From: Bradyrhizobium oropedii
GTDB taxonomy: Bacteria > Pseudomonadota > Alphaproteobacteria > Rhizobiales > Xanthobacteraceae
DNA length: 51,365 bases
NCBI RefSeq assembly: GCF_020889685.1
Contig: NZ_JACMYO010000044.1
Coordinates: 1-51,365 of the forward strand
Direction: 5' to 3'
Both the position numbers and the translations under genes were made by a program. Positions 18,281-26,514 of this stretch are shown one piece after another. The stretch's first letter is position 1; each line of letters opens with the position of its first letter. The notes under the pieces are model-generated. The model did no database searches. It saw nothing but the letters and a program-made list of their open reading frames with translations, and was not told the DNA's origin.

Positions 18281-19431
18281 AGATACTTGTCGCTCACAAC
18301 AGATATCAGGGACGCGGCGGCGAGGACGTCGTGTTCGAGGCCGAAGTCGAGCTGCTGCGCGGCGCGGGACACAGCGTCGAAATGCTTACGGTCAGCAACG
18401 AGGCGATCGATTCGTTCGCCGCGCGCATCGCGACGACACTGTCGATCGCCGATAATGCGGACGGAAAACGGATCATGGTCGAATCGATCGACCGCTTTCG
18501 CCCCGACGTCGTCCACGTCCATAATTTCTTCCCGCTGCTGTCGCCCGCGGTGTTCGATCTCTGCCGGCAGAAGCGCGTGCCCGCGGTGGTGACGCTGCAC
18601 AATTATCGCACCATCTGCACCGGCGGCATGCTGCTGCGCGACGGCCGCATCTGCCACAAGTGCCTCGATCACGGCCATCTCTGGGGCGTGGCGCATCGGT
18701 GCTATCGCGGATCGCTTCCGGGCTCGATGGCCTCGGCCTACATGATCGCGCGGCACCAGCGCCGCGGCACCTGGAGCCGTCCCGGTTTGCGCCTGATCGC
18801 ACTGACGCAGTTTGCAAAAACCCTGTTCACGCAGGCCGGATTCGACGCGGGCCGGATCGACGTGAAGCCGAACTTCATGGCCGATCCGGGGGCGCCTGAT
18901 CCGGCCGCGCCGCGCGCCGGGCTGCTCTATGTCGGACGGCTGAGCCGCGAGAAGGGCGTCGGCGTGCTGCTCGAGGCCGTTGCCGGGACCGGTGTGCCGT
19001 TGCGGATCGTGGGCGAGGGGCCGGAGCGCGTTGCGCTCGAGGCTCGGGTGTCCGGCGATGTCACGTTCCTGGGCGCGCTCTCGCGCGCCGAGGTGCTGCG
19101 GGAAATGGCGAATGCCCGGGCGTTGGTCGTGCCGTCGTTGTGGTACGAGGGTTTTCCCATGGTCGTGGTCGAAGCCTTCGCGCGGGGAACGCCTGTGATC
19201 GCGTCCGAGATCGGCGGACTTGCCGAAGTCGTGACCGCGGGCAAGACCGGCGTGTTGGCGCCGCCGGGCAACGCGGTCGCGCTCCGAAGCCGGATCGTGG
19301 ACATTCTCGGTGCGCCGGACCTCGCCGCGGCGTGGGGACGGGCCGCACGGGCGGCTTATCTCGAGCTCTACGCGCCGGATGAGAACCTCCAGCTGCTCGA
19401 GGCGATCTACGCGCGCGCCGCCGCTGGATAA
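18277..19431 (+). CDS. Family 4 glycosyltransferase
   Basis: This GT-B enzyme of 384 aa has N-terminal HNRYQGRGGEDVVFEAEVELL, a cysteine-bearing segment (ICTGGMLLRDGRICHKC) common in one GT4 subgroup, and HNFFPLLSP. The donor half has LLYVGRLSREKGVGVLLEA and EGFPMVVVE, the EX7E motif. It is translationally coupled to the heparinase-like gene and ends the forward operon that starts at 14107. Sugar specificity is unknown. Confidence 0.9.
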   Translation: MKILVAHNRYQGRGGEDVVFEAEVELLRGAGHSVEMLTVSNEAIDSFAARIATTLSIADNADGKRIMVESIDRFRPDVVHVHNFFPLLSPAVFDLCRQKRVPAVVTLHNYRTICTGGMLLRDGRICHKCLDHGHLWGVAHRCYRGSLPGSMASAYMIARHQRRGTWSRPGLRLIALTQFAKTLFTQAGFDAGRIDVKPNFMADPGAPDPAAPRAGLLYVGRLSREKGVGVLLEAVAGTGVPLRIVGEGPERVALEARVSGDVTFLGALSRAEVLREMANARALVVPSLWYEGFPMVVVEAFARGTPVIASEIGGLAEVVTAGKTGVLAPPGNAVALRSRIVDILGAPDLAAAWGRAARAAYLELYAPDENLQLLEAIYARAAAG

Positions 19432-19836
19432 TCGCCGCGGTCGGTCGCTTCGTCGGCGACCGGACGCGGATTTGCCGTTTCCGCGTCCTCGTCACCGGCA
19501 AATCGCGGCAAATCTGATGTTAATTTGTTATTTCGGCGTCCCGCACCAGGTTCGGCCTGGCGATCGACGTGCCTCGATTCTGCGGTCGATTCCCTGGATT
19601 TCGTCCGGCTGGAGCCCGCAGCCTGCAACTAGAACTCGTCATAACACAGCTCGGGTTGCCGACCGGTTGTGAAGTTTGACGCTTTTTTGGAAGAGCTCTC
19701 ACGCCGCGCAGAAATATTTTTTCAGATCGGAAAATCGCGTCGAAGCGCGCGCAACAACTGCGAAATTCTGCGCTCCCGCGCAATCTCGGCAGCCAATGAA
19801 ACCCCGTATAATCACTACCCTTTTTTGCGCCGCGGC

Positions 19837-19868
19837 TAACATTTGTGAATCGCCTGCGCTGAATGTTA
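19837..19868. promoter_or_regulatory. Inverted repeat TAACATT-N18-AATGTTA
   Basis: TAACATT (19837-19843) and AATGTTA (19862-19868) are perfect inverted copies. Counting only the TAACA/TGTTA cores, the spacer is 22 bases, the same as in the inverted repeat between rfbA and rfbC (38927-38958). This supports a dimeric operator; the binding protein is unknown. Confidence 0.45.
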
Positions 19869-19938
19869 TGGCGCATCCGAATTGGCGCTAAGTCTCACAA
19901 AAGCCTCATGGAACCAGACGTTAATGGCGCATTGCTGA

Positions 19939-19979
19939 TTGACACTCCGGTATTGCGGACTTAACAATGGACTTAACAA
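19939..19979 (+). promoter_or_regulatory. Probable RTX1 promoter overlapping a tandem TTAACAA repeat
   Basis: A consensus -35 TTGACA (19939-19944) is followed after 17 bases by TAACAA (19962-19967) as a possible -10. That -10 lies in the first of two 11-base direct repeats GGACTTAACAA (19957-19967 and 19969-19979, period 12). A protein binding the repeats would compete with or position RNA polymerase. The RTX1 start codon is about 110 bases downstream. Confidence 0.4.
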
Positions 19980-20091
19980 GTTCGTAACGTATGTCCATAT
20001 TTGAGCTGCGTCGCAACAGACCAGTTGTGAATCAACAGCTTAAGTGCGGACGAGCGGCTTGAATCCTCGTATCCCAAGAGGGGCTACCTCG

Positions 20092-21363
20092 ATGGCGACT
20101 TACAATCTCGACCAGACTGACCTCAAACACGCTCTCCACGGCACAATCGACCATGCAACCCAGCAACAGATTCTTGACTATCTGATCAACGCTGGGATCG
20201 GGTACACCAGCCCGGACGATGGCACCTCGATCCCGGTGCAGGTGGGCGCTGGCATCACCAACCCGGATCCGAACGCCAATGTTCTGATCGAAACCAACCC
20301 GAATAACACCGTTACCACCGACGCCAACCTGAAGGCGATCATCGAAGACACCAACAAGGACGTGACCTTGACGGTGAACGGCAGCACCCCGGTGCTGGTC
20401 GCGACCGGCAACGGGAACGATCAGGTCTTCCTCAACAACACCGGTGACACCACGGTTCTCGCCGGCAACGGCAACGACACGATCTTCGGTGGTGCCGGTC
20501 ACGACTCGCTCTCCGGCGGCAACGGCAACGATGTCCTCATCGACAACGTCTCCGGCCACAGCACGCTCGATGGCGGCAAGGGCAACGATCTGCTGTTCGG
20601 CACCGGTGCCGACACGCTGATCGGCGGTTCCGGCAGCGACACGCTGTACGGCGGCAGCTCGTCGACTCTCGAGGGCGGTACCGGCAACGACGTGCTGGTG
20701 TCTGGCAGCACTGCCGGTAATTCCAGCACGCTGGAAGGCGGCAAGGGCAATGATGTGCTGTACGGCGGTGCAGGCTCCGATCGCCTGTATGGCGGCGACG
20801 GCAACGACACGCTCTACGGCGGTTCTGGCGACCAGGTTCTCTACGGCGGCAAGGGCAACGACGTCCTGGTCGGCGGCGCGGGCAATAACCAGCTCTACGG
20901 TGGTGCAGGCAACGACGCGCTCTACTCGAACTCGGATGCGTCGCACGCTTCGATCCTGGACGGCGGTGCCGGCAACGACTCGCTCTACGGCGGTGCCGGC
21001 AACGACACGCTGTATGGCGGCTCCGGCCACGACACGATGGTTGCCGGTTCGGGCAACCAGACGCTGATCGGCGGCAACGACGGCTCGTCGTTCGTCGGCT
21101 CCGCGACCGGTACGGCTTCGATGGTCGGCGGATCTGGTCAGGACTACTTCTACCTGTCCAACCTGCACAGCAGCGACACCATCGACGGCGGTGCTGGCAG
21201 CAAGGACTCCCTGACCTTCCTGGATCACGCCTCGACCGACGTGACCGACATCACCGCGGGCAAGGACGGTTCTCTGGACATCAACTTCAGCAATGGCCAG
21301 GTGACCCAGATCAGCAACATCGAATACCTGATCTTCAACGATGGTCACTCGACCAAGCTGTAA
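20092..21363 (+). CDS. RTX (glycine-rich nonapeptide repeat) calcium-binding protein, copy 1
   Basis: This is a predicted type I secreted protein of 423 aa. Residues 1 to about 105 form a non-repetitive head starting MATYNLDQTDLKHAL. From about 105 to 330 come many GGxGxDxLxG nonapeptides that would form a calcium-bound beta-roll. The C-terminal 100 residues (from SSFVGSATGTASMVGG to NIEYLIFNDGHSTKL) are the likely export signal. No catalytic domain is visible, so a structural or matrix role is most likely. The start at 20092 is fixed by alignment with the second copy, which has the same RBS context (AGGGGCTAC, then TCG before ATG). A strong terminator follows. The exporter genes lie 3 kb downstream. 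Confidence 0.9.
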   Translation: MATYNLDQTDLKHALHGTIDHATQQQILDYLINAGIGYTSPDDGTSIPVQVGAGITNPDPNANVLIETNPNNTVTTDANLKAIIEDTNKDVTLTVNGSTPVLVATGNGNDQVFLNNTGDTTVLAGNGNDTIFGGAGHDSLSGGNGNDVLIDNVSGHSTLDGGKGNDLLFGTGADTLIGGSGSDTLYGGSSSTLEGGTGNDVLVSGSTAGNSSTLEGGKGNDVLYGGAGSDRLYGGDGNDTLYGGSGDQVLYGGKGNDVLVGGAGNNQLYGGAGNDALYSNSDASHASILDGGAGNDSLYGGAGNDTLYGGSGHDTMVAGSGNQTLIGGNDGSSFVGSATGTASMVGGSGQDYFYLSNLHSSDTIDGGAGSKDSLTFLDHASTDVTDITAGKDGSLDINFSNGQVTQISNIEYLIFNDGHSTKL

Positions 21364-21391
21364 GATGCTAGGTCTTCTGCACTGAGCTAAG

Positions 21392-21430
21392 GCGCCGCCT
21401 CAACCCAGGTTGAGGCGGCGCTTTTCTTTC
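21392..21430 (+). terminator. Strong intrinsic terminator between the two RTX genes
   Basis: A perfect 14-bp GC-rich stem (21392-21405 with 21408-21421, loop centred on CA) is followed by CTTTTCTTTC. It ends only 13 bases before the copy 2 start codon, so copy 2 has no room for its own promoter downstream of the terminator. Confidence 0.9.
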
Positions 21431-21443
21431 AGGGGCTACATCG

Positions 21444-23147
21444 ATGGCGACCTCCAATCTGGACCAGACGGGCCTCAAGGCAGCGATCCACTCCGCGATC
21501 GATCACGCAACCCAGCGAGAGATTCTTGACTACCTGATCAACGTTGGCATCGGCTACACCAGCCCGGATGACGGCGCGACGATCCCGGTGCAGGAGGGGG
21601 CTGGTATCAGCAACCCGGATCCGGCCGCCAACGTTCTCATCGAAACCAACGCCAGCAATACCGTTCACGCCGACGCCGGTCTGAAGGCGATCATCGAGGC
21701 TACCGACAGCGACGTGACGCTGAAGATGACCGGCAGCACTCCGGTCCTGGTCGCGACCGGCAACGGCAACGATCAGATATTTCTCAACAACACCGGTGAC
21801 ACCACCGTTCTCGCCGGCAACGGCAACGACACCATCTTCGGTGGTGCCGGTCACGACTCGATCCACGGCGGCGCCGGTGACGACACGCTCTATGGCGGGA
21901 GCTGGTCGACGCTGTATGGCGGCAGCGGCAACGACGTGCTGCTGTCGGGCAGCCAGGTGGGCACCTTCAACACGCTTTACGGCGGCAGCGGCAACGATCG
22001 GCTGTTCGGCGGTTGGGGCAATGATCGCCTGTTTGGCGGCACCGGCGACGACTGGTTGAGCGCGGGTTTGGGCAACGAGAGCCTCTACGGCGGCGCGGGC
22101 AATGACACCCTGGTCGCCGGTGTGAATAGCTGTCAGCTCTACGGTGGCGCCGGCAACGACGTGCTCTACGCGAACCTGTTCGCGGAGCAGGGCTCGCTGC
22201 TGTCGGGCGGTGCCGGCAACGACACGCTGAATGGCGGTGCCAGTGCCGCGGCCGACACGCTGGATGGCGGCTCCGGCAACGACGTGCTGATCGGCGGCGT
22301 CAGGACTGCTGCGGAGTACGGCGGCAGCGGTAACGACGTTCTCTATTCAGGCTCCGGCGCGACGTTCGGGACGTTGCTCGATGGCGGTGCGGGCAACGAC
22401 ACGCTGGTTGCCGGTGCGGGGTATAACCCTGCTGATATCGGTTCCGACACGCTGGACGGCGGTGCCGGCAACGACCTGCTGATCGGCGCTGCCGGAACTG
22501 TTGCGGAGTATGGCGGCAGCGGCAATGATGCGATCTACTCGCACTCGGATGCGTCGCATGGCACGATCCTCGACGGCGGTGCGGGCAACGACTCGCTGTA
22601 TGGCGGTGCGGGGGCCGACACGCTGAATGGCGGCGCCGGCAACGACCTCTTGGTCGGCGGTGCCCGCACCGTCGCGGAGTACGGCGGCAGCGGTAACGAC
22701 ATCCTCTACTCGGGCAGCGACGCGTCGCACGCGACGAAGCTCTATGGCGGTGACGGCGACGATTCGCTCTACGGCGGTGCCGGCAACGACACGCTGCGTG
22801 GCGGCTCGGGCCACGATACGCTGATCGCCGGCTCGGGCATGCAGACGCTGATCGGCGGCAACGATGGTTCGTCGTTCGTCGGCTCCGCGACCGGTACGGC
22901 TTCGATGGTCGGCGGCGCCGGTCAGGACTATTTCTATCTGTCCAATCCCCGCAGCAGCGACACCGTCGACGGCGGTGGCGGCAGCAAGGATTCCCTGACC
23001 TTCCTGGATCACGCCTCGACCGATGTGATCGACATCAGCGCTGGAAAGGGCGGATCTCTGGACATCAACTTCAGCAATGGCCAGGTGACCCAGATCAGCA
23101 ACATCGAATACCTGATCTTCAACGATGGTCACTCGACCAGGCTGTAG
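21444..23147 (+). CDS. RTX (glycine-rich nonapeptide repeat) calcium-binding protein, copy 2
   Basis: This paralogue of the upstream RTX protein is longer (567 aa). The same head (MATSNLDQTGLKAAIHSAID), nonapeptide region and C-terminal secretion region (NIEYLIFNDGHSTRL) are present. The central part holds extra GGxGxD repeats and a higher-order unit beginning AEYGGSGND. It is probably exported by the ABC/HlyD pair downstream and folds outside the cell on binding calcium. The RBS AGGGG (21431-21435) is 8 bases from ATG. A terminator lies before its RBS and another after its stop. Confidence 0.9.
   Translation: MATSNLDQTGLKAAIHSAIDHATQREILDYLINVGIGYTSPDDGATIPVQEGAGISNPDPAANVLIETNASNTVHADAGLKAIIEATDSDVTLKMTGSTPVLVATGNGNDQIFLNNTGDTTVLAGNGNDTIFGGAGHDSIHGGAGDDTLYGGSWSTLYGGSGNDVLLSGSQVGTFNTLYGGSGNDRLFGGWGNDRLFGGTGDDWLSAGLGNESLYGGAGNDTLVAGVNSCQLYGGAGNDVLYANLFAEQGSLLSGGAGNDTLNGGASAAADTLDGGSGNDVLIGGVRTAAEYGGSGNDVLYSGSGATFGTLLDGGAGNDTLVAGAGYNPADIGSDTLDGGAGNDLLIGAAGTVAEYGGSGNDAIYSHSDASHGTILDGGAGNDSLYGGAGADTLNGGAGNDLLVGGARTVAEYGGSGNDILYSGSDASHATKLYGGDGDDSLYGGAGNDTLRGGSGHDTLIAGSGMQTLIGGNDGSSFVGSATGTASMVGGAGQDYFYLSNPRSSDTVDGGGGSKDSLTFLDHASTDVIDISAGKGGSLDINFSNGQVTQISNIEYLIFNDGHSTRL
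22309..22850 (+). repeat. Higher-order repeat inside RTX copy 2 (about 57-64 codons)
   Basis: The unit starting at AEYGGSGND appears three times, with its GCGGAG codons at 22311, 22503 and 22674. The intervals are 192 and 171 bases (64 and 57 codons). Each unit continues with YS.S.A...T and LDGGAGND-like nonapeptides. Copy 1 has no AEYGG unit, so the expansion is specific to copy 2. Confidence 0.75.
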
Positions 23148-23456
23148 GATCGCGGCTTTGCACCAAGCGAAGACGCCTCAACTCATGTTGAGGCGGTGCT
23201 TTTGTTGCATGCCAATTGGACGTGATTGGAACATGCGCTGGTCTCTATCACAAGTTCCGTTTGGGACATGTTCGCCGACGGATGTTAGACGTTAGTTGGT
23301 CACATTCGGACCACGTAGCTTTTGTAAAGCCGTGGTGCTCGCTTGATACAACGGGAACCGTGGCTGATCGCTTTCTGCGGCCGGGGCACGTTCGGTCAAG
23401 ACGAACGATCGCTGCAGAATTCAGCCGCTTGATGCGCGAACCCGCGGAGCTCTCGA
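23148..23456. other. 309-base gap after RTX copy 2
   Basis: The gap contains the RTX2 terminator (23174-23208). Beyond it is moderately AT-rich DNA with GTTAGACGTTAG (two GTTAG words 7 bases apart, around 23284-23295). No supportable gene and no clear promoter were found. Open frames here are short and lack coding character. Confidence 0.5.
23174..23208 (+). terminator. Intrinsic terminator after RTX copy 2
   Basis: CGCCTCAAC (23174-23182), loop TCAT, GTTGAGGCG (23187-23195), then a T-rich tail GTGCTTTTGTT. The arms are a shortened version of the terminator after RTX copy 1, showing that the terminator was duplicated with the gene. Confidence 0.85.
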
Positions 23457-24086
23457 TTGGCCAAGAAGAAAATGCTGAATGCCGGCGCTGGATTGACGGT
23501 GACCAAGCGCATCCAGCCGCTCATGACATCGCACGAGTGGGAGGAGATCCGGCTCGACGTCGACGGCGGCGTGAATCCCGATGTGGTCGGATCGATCACC
23601 GATCTCGGTCGATTGTTCCCGCTGGCCACGTTCGATGCGATCTGGTGCTCACACGTCATGGAGCATCTCTACGCCCATGAGATTCATCCCACCTTTGTCC
23701 AGTTCCGCGAGGTTCTCAAGCCGGACGGCTTCGCGCTGATCATGTCGCCCGACCTGGAGGCCGTCGCGCAGCACATGCTGATCCACGGCCTCGGTGCCGT
23801 GGCCTATGTCTCGCCGGCCGGCCCGATCCGGCCACTTGACATGATCTACGGGCATTCCGGCGCAATCGAACAGGGACGCCACCACATGGCGCACAAGACC
23901 GGCTTTTCGTCCGAGCGGATGGGAAATCTGCTGCTCAGCGCTGGCTTTCCGACAGTCTCCGTGCGCAGCGAGAACTTCGAGGTGTGCGCGCTGGCGCTGA
24001 TGCCGGAGGCCGAGGATGAGCGGATCCGGCCGCAGCTGGAGGCCTGCGGCTTCGACTTCCGGGAGACGGTGACCGCCGCCCCGTAA
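23457..24086 (+). CDS. Methyltransferase-like protein in the secretion island
   Basis: This 209-aa protein resembles the short predicted SAM-dependent methyltransferases of polysaccharide clusters. It begins MAKKKMLNAGAG, a degenerate motif I, and continues with LDVDGGVNPDVVGSITD, FDAIWCSHVMEHLY and LKPDGFALIMSPDLE. I chose the TTG at 23457 because GGAG lies seven bases upstream; ATG 23472 is the alternative and would cut into motif I. It sits between the RTX genes and the exporter genes, so it could modify a glycan attached to or associated with the RTX proteins; that is inference. Confidence 0.78.
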   Translation: MAKKKMLNAGAGLTVTKRIQPLMTSHEWEEIRLDVDGGVNPDVVGSITDLGRLFPLATFDAIWCSHVMEHLYAHEIHPTFVQFREVLKPDGFALIMSPDLEAVAQHMLIHGLGAVAYVSPAGPIRPLDMIYGHSGAIEQGRHHMAHKTGFSSERMGNLLLSAGFPTVSVRSENFEVCALALMPEAEDERIRPQLEACGFDFRETVTAAP

Positions 24087-24092
24087 CTGTCG

Positions 24093-24108
24093 ATGTTAAT
24101 AAATGTTA
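24093..24108. promoter_or_regulatory. Tandem ATGTTA elements upstream of the secretion genes
   Basis: ATGTTA occurs at 24093-24098 and 24103-24108, exactly one helical turn apart, directly after the methyltransferase-like gene. It matches the TGTTA element found in the other gaps. Confidence 0.4.
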
Positions 24109-24207
24109 TAAGTTCCGTGGTTAAACCGTCCGCGGCGAATGTTCGAGGCCGGCTTCTTGCCTGTCGCGAAACATATCTTTTTGATGCGACGTGCCGAAAA
24201 TGCTGCG

Positions 24208-24243
24208 TTAGCGAACTAACAGTGATAAGTTATAGTTCGCTAA
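24208..24243. promoter_or_regulatory. 36-base operator-like inverted repeat upstream of the type I exporter
   Basis: TTAGCGAACTA (24208-24218) and TAGTTCGCTAA (24233-24243) are perfect 11-bp inverted copies with a 14-base spacer, ending 36 bases before the ABC exporter start. There is no U-tract, and it lies upstream of a gene rather than after one, so a dimeric regulator site is more likely than a terminator. Confidence 0.6.
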
Positions 24244-24279
24244 GGCCGGGAACTGCGCAGTCGAAACTTTGAGGCATCC

Positions 24280-26514
24280 ATGACCAAACACCTCTCGCTC
24301 GTCGGCGCACCTTCGGTGGAAGGGCTGCCACCCTCGGGTCTCGCCTGCCTCGTCATCGTGGCAAGGCAGCATGGGCTGCATCTGACCCCGTCCCAGCTCA
24401 TCCACGACAATCTCCTGGGTGACCAGGAAGTCACGCTTCCCGAGCTTCTGAAGTGCGCAAATACATCCGGAATGACGGCAAAGGCCGTCACGCTGGATTG
24501 GAAGGGGCTGAGCCATCTCAAGCGGGCATTGCCGGCCATCGTTCGCCTGCGCGACGGCAGCCACATGGTGTTGCTGCGCCTCGAAGGCGATGAAAACAGC
24601 TCGCGAGTGGTGTTGCAGGATCCGAACGCGAGCGAGGATGCGCTGCTCGTCATCGATCAACCGCGCTTCGAGGACATCTGGTCGGGCGACGTCGTCATGG
24701 CCAAGCGCGACTACGAGATTTCCGACGAAACCCAGCCGTTCAGCTTCGGCTTTGTCACCGCCCTGCTGTTCCGCGAACGGCGCATCCTGCGCGACGTCGC
24801 GATCGCGGCGTTGATCCTGGGCTTCATGGGCCTCGGACCGATCATGTTCTGGCGGCTGCTCTCGGACAAGGTCATCTTCTACAAGGCCTACAACACGTTC
24901 TACGTGCTGTGTATTGCGATGTTCGTGCTGATCCTGTTCGAGGCGGCCTTCACGTTCCTGCGGCAGTACCTGGTCCAGCGTCTGACGGCGCGGCTTGACG
25001 TCAAGCTGTCGACCTACGTGTTCGAGAAGGTGCTCAATCTGCCGATCGATTATTTCGAGCAGAATCCGGTCGGCCTGATTTCGCGGGACATCCGCGAGGT
25101 ATTTCGAATTCGCGGCTTCCTGACCGGACAGTTGTTCGGGACCATCCTCGATTCGACGACGTTGTTCTTCTTCCTGCCCGTCATGTTCTTCTTCAGCCCG
25201 ATCATGACGCTGATGGTGCTTGCCTTTGCCGGATTGATCGTAACCTGGCTGGTCCTGATGCTGCCGGCCTACCGCAAGAAATCCTCGGCGACTTTGGCGG
25301 CTGAAGGCGCACAGGGCGCGTTTCTGATCCAGAGCCTGAACGGCATGCGGACCATCAAGTCGCTGGCGCTCGATACGCGGCAGCGGCACATGTGGGATGT
25401 GCTTGTGGCGCGCGTCGCCAAGGCGCGTCTTGCGGAGGGCATGACCGGAACCGCCATTCAGACGCTGGTGAAGCCGTTGGAACGGCTGGCGGTGAGTGCG
25501 CCCTATGCGTTCGGTGTTTACCTCGCCGTGTCGAGCGGCGATCCGGTCTATGTCGGCGCGCTGTTCGCGTTTCTGATGCTGTCGCAACGCGTTGCCGGCC
25601 CGCTGATGCAGATGGCCCAGCTCATCAACCAGTATGACGAGGCGCGCACCGCGGTCACGATCGTCGGCAGGCTGGTCAATCAGCCGGCTGAGGAAGGACG
25701 CTCCGGCCATGGCGTGAGGGCGCCGCTGAAGGGCCTGGTCGAATTCTCCGGCGTCACGTTCAAGTACAAGGGCGCGGTGTCGCCGGCGCTGAACAATGTC
25801 TCCTTCGAGATTCCGCTCGGCACGACGCTGGGCGTGATGGGCAAGAGCGGCTCCGGCAAGACCACGATCACGCGGCTGTTGCAGCGCCTGCATTCCGATT
25901 ATGGCGGTCTGATCAAGGTCGACGGCATCGATGTCCGCGAATACGACGTCGACCACCTCCGGCGCAACGTGGGTGTTGTGCTGCAGGAGAACTTCCTGTT
26001 CAGCGGCACGATCCGCGAGAATATTGCCGCCGCAAAGCCCGACGCGACCTTCGACGACATTGTCAGGGCGGCGCGATTGGCCGGCGCCGAGGAGTTCATC
26101 GACAAGCTGCCGCGCGGCTACGAGACCTATATCTACGAGGGATCCACCAATCTCTCCGGCGGCCAGCGTCAGCGCCTCGCGATCGCGCGAGCACTGATCG
26201 TCAATCCGCCGATCCTGATCCTGGACGAGGCGACCAGCGCGCTCGATGCCGAGAGCGAGACGATCGTGAACGCCAACATTTCGCGGATCGCGCAGGGGCG
26301 CACATTGATCATCATCTCGCACCGCCTGTCGTCGCTGACGAAGGCCGACGCGATTCTCGTGCTCAATCGTGGCGTGGTCAACGATATCGGCCGCCACGAC
26401 GAGCTTCTGGAACGAAACGACATCTACAGCTCGCTCTGGTACCAGCAGAATACGCATCTGGTGCCGGCGGGCCGCACCGAAAAGAACTTCAGGAGCCCGA
26501 CCCTTGTCTCCTAA
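24280..26514 (+). CDS. Type I secretion ABC exporter with inactive C39-like domain (HlyB type)
   Basis: This 744-aa inner-membrane ABC exporter has three parts. Residues 1-140 are a C39-like domain in which the catalytic Asp-Cys-Gly of the peptidase is PSG (Ser19 instead of Cys), as expected for HlyB-type domains that bind RTX substrates without cleaving them. About 160-440 is the transmembrane domain. The rest is the nucleotide-binding domain with Walker A GKSGSGKTT (521-529), signature LSGGQ (625-629) and Walker B ILILDEATSALD (Asp649, Glu650). It probably exports the two RTX proteins encoded upstream. The adaptor gene overlaps its 3' end by 11 bases. Confidence 0.93.
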   Translation: MTKHLSLVGAPSVEGLPPSGLACLVIVARQHGLHLTPSQLIHDNLLGDQEVTLPELLKCANTSGMTAKAVTLDWKGLSHLKRALPAIVRLRDGSHMVLLRLEGDENSSRVVLQDPNASEDALLVIDQPRFEDIWSGDVVMAKRDYEISDETQPFSFGFVTALLFRERRILRDVAIAALILGFMGLGPIMFWRLLSDKVIFYKAYNTFYVLCIAMFVLILFEAAFTFLRQYLVQRLTARLDVKLSTYVFEKVLNLPIDYFEQNPVGLISRDIREVFRIRGFLTGQLFGTILDSTTLFFFLPVMFFFSPIMTLMVLAFAGLIVTWLVLMLPAYRKKSSATLAAEGAQGAFLIQSLNGMRTIKSLALDTRQRHMWDVLVARVAKARLAEGMTGTAIQTLVKPLERLAVSAPYAFGVYLAVSSGDPVYVGALFAFLMLSQRVAGPLMQMAQLINQYDEARTAVTIVGRLVNQPAEEGRSGHGVRAPLKGLVEFSGVTFKYKGAVSPALNNVSFEIPLGTTLGVMGKSGSGKTTITRLLQRLHSDYGGLIKVDGIDVREYDVDHLRRNVGVVLQENFLFSGTIRENIAAAKPDATFDDIVRAARLAGAEEFIDKLPRGYETYIYEGSTNLSGGQRQRLAIARALIVNPPILILDEATSALDAESETIVNANISRIAQGRTLIIISHRLSSLTKADAILVLNRGVVNDIGRHDELLERNDIYSSLWYQQNTHLVPAGRTEKNFRSPTLVS

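Larger units (their letters stand above)
19432..20091. other. 660-base non-coding region upstream of the RTX genes
   Basis: No convincing gene is present. After the GT4 stop come two GC-rich inverted repeats (19442-19462 and 19462-19488, arms GGACGCGG/CCGCGTCC) that may end transcription, though without U-tracts. Then follows unusually AT-rich DNA with short T- and A-runs (for example 19683-19689 and 19715-19722). Copies of TGTTA/TAACA lie at 19518, 19837 and 19864, and a tandem TTAACAA repeat at 19957. The length and composition suggest a complex regulatory region for the RTX genes. Confidence 0.6.
20092..23208 (+). repeat. Tandem duplication of RTX gene plus terminator
   Basis: Two adjacent units, each RBS-ORF-terminator, share near-identical 5' parts (20092-20510 against 21444-21862). 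The 3' ends are almost identical, including the last 80 coding bases, and the terminator arms match (GCCTCAAC/GTTGAGGC). The middle repeat regions differ in length and order. This points to duplication followed by repeat expansion in copy 2 or loss in copy 1, with possible gene conversion at the ends. Confidence 0.85.

Noticed and set aside
19442..19488. Two GC-rich inverted repeats after the GT4 gene as intrinsic terminators
   Set aside because: Neither is followed by a U-tract, so I only mention them within the gap description.
20032..21348. Minus-strand open frame (438 codons) opposite RTX copy 1, with apparent V/A/G repeats
   Set aside because: The repeats are the mirror of the RTX nonapeptide codons; the plus strand has a clear RBS, family domains and terminator.
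20400..22850. Dense short DNA repeats that could suggest a CRISPR array or minisatellite
   Set aside because: The period is 27 bases or multiples in frame with GGxGxDxLx codons, and there are no unique spacers; this is RTX coding sequence.
23216..23680. 154-codon plus-strand frame across the gap before the methyltransferase-like gene
   Set aside because: It has no RBS or domain and overlaps the better-supported frame beginning at 23457.
24208..26457. 749-codon minus-strand frame opposite the ABC exporter
   Set aside because: The plus-strand frame carries Walker A, signature and Walker B motifs; the minus frame is rich in His/Arg/Gln without any domain.
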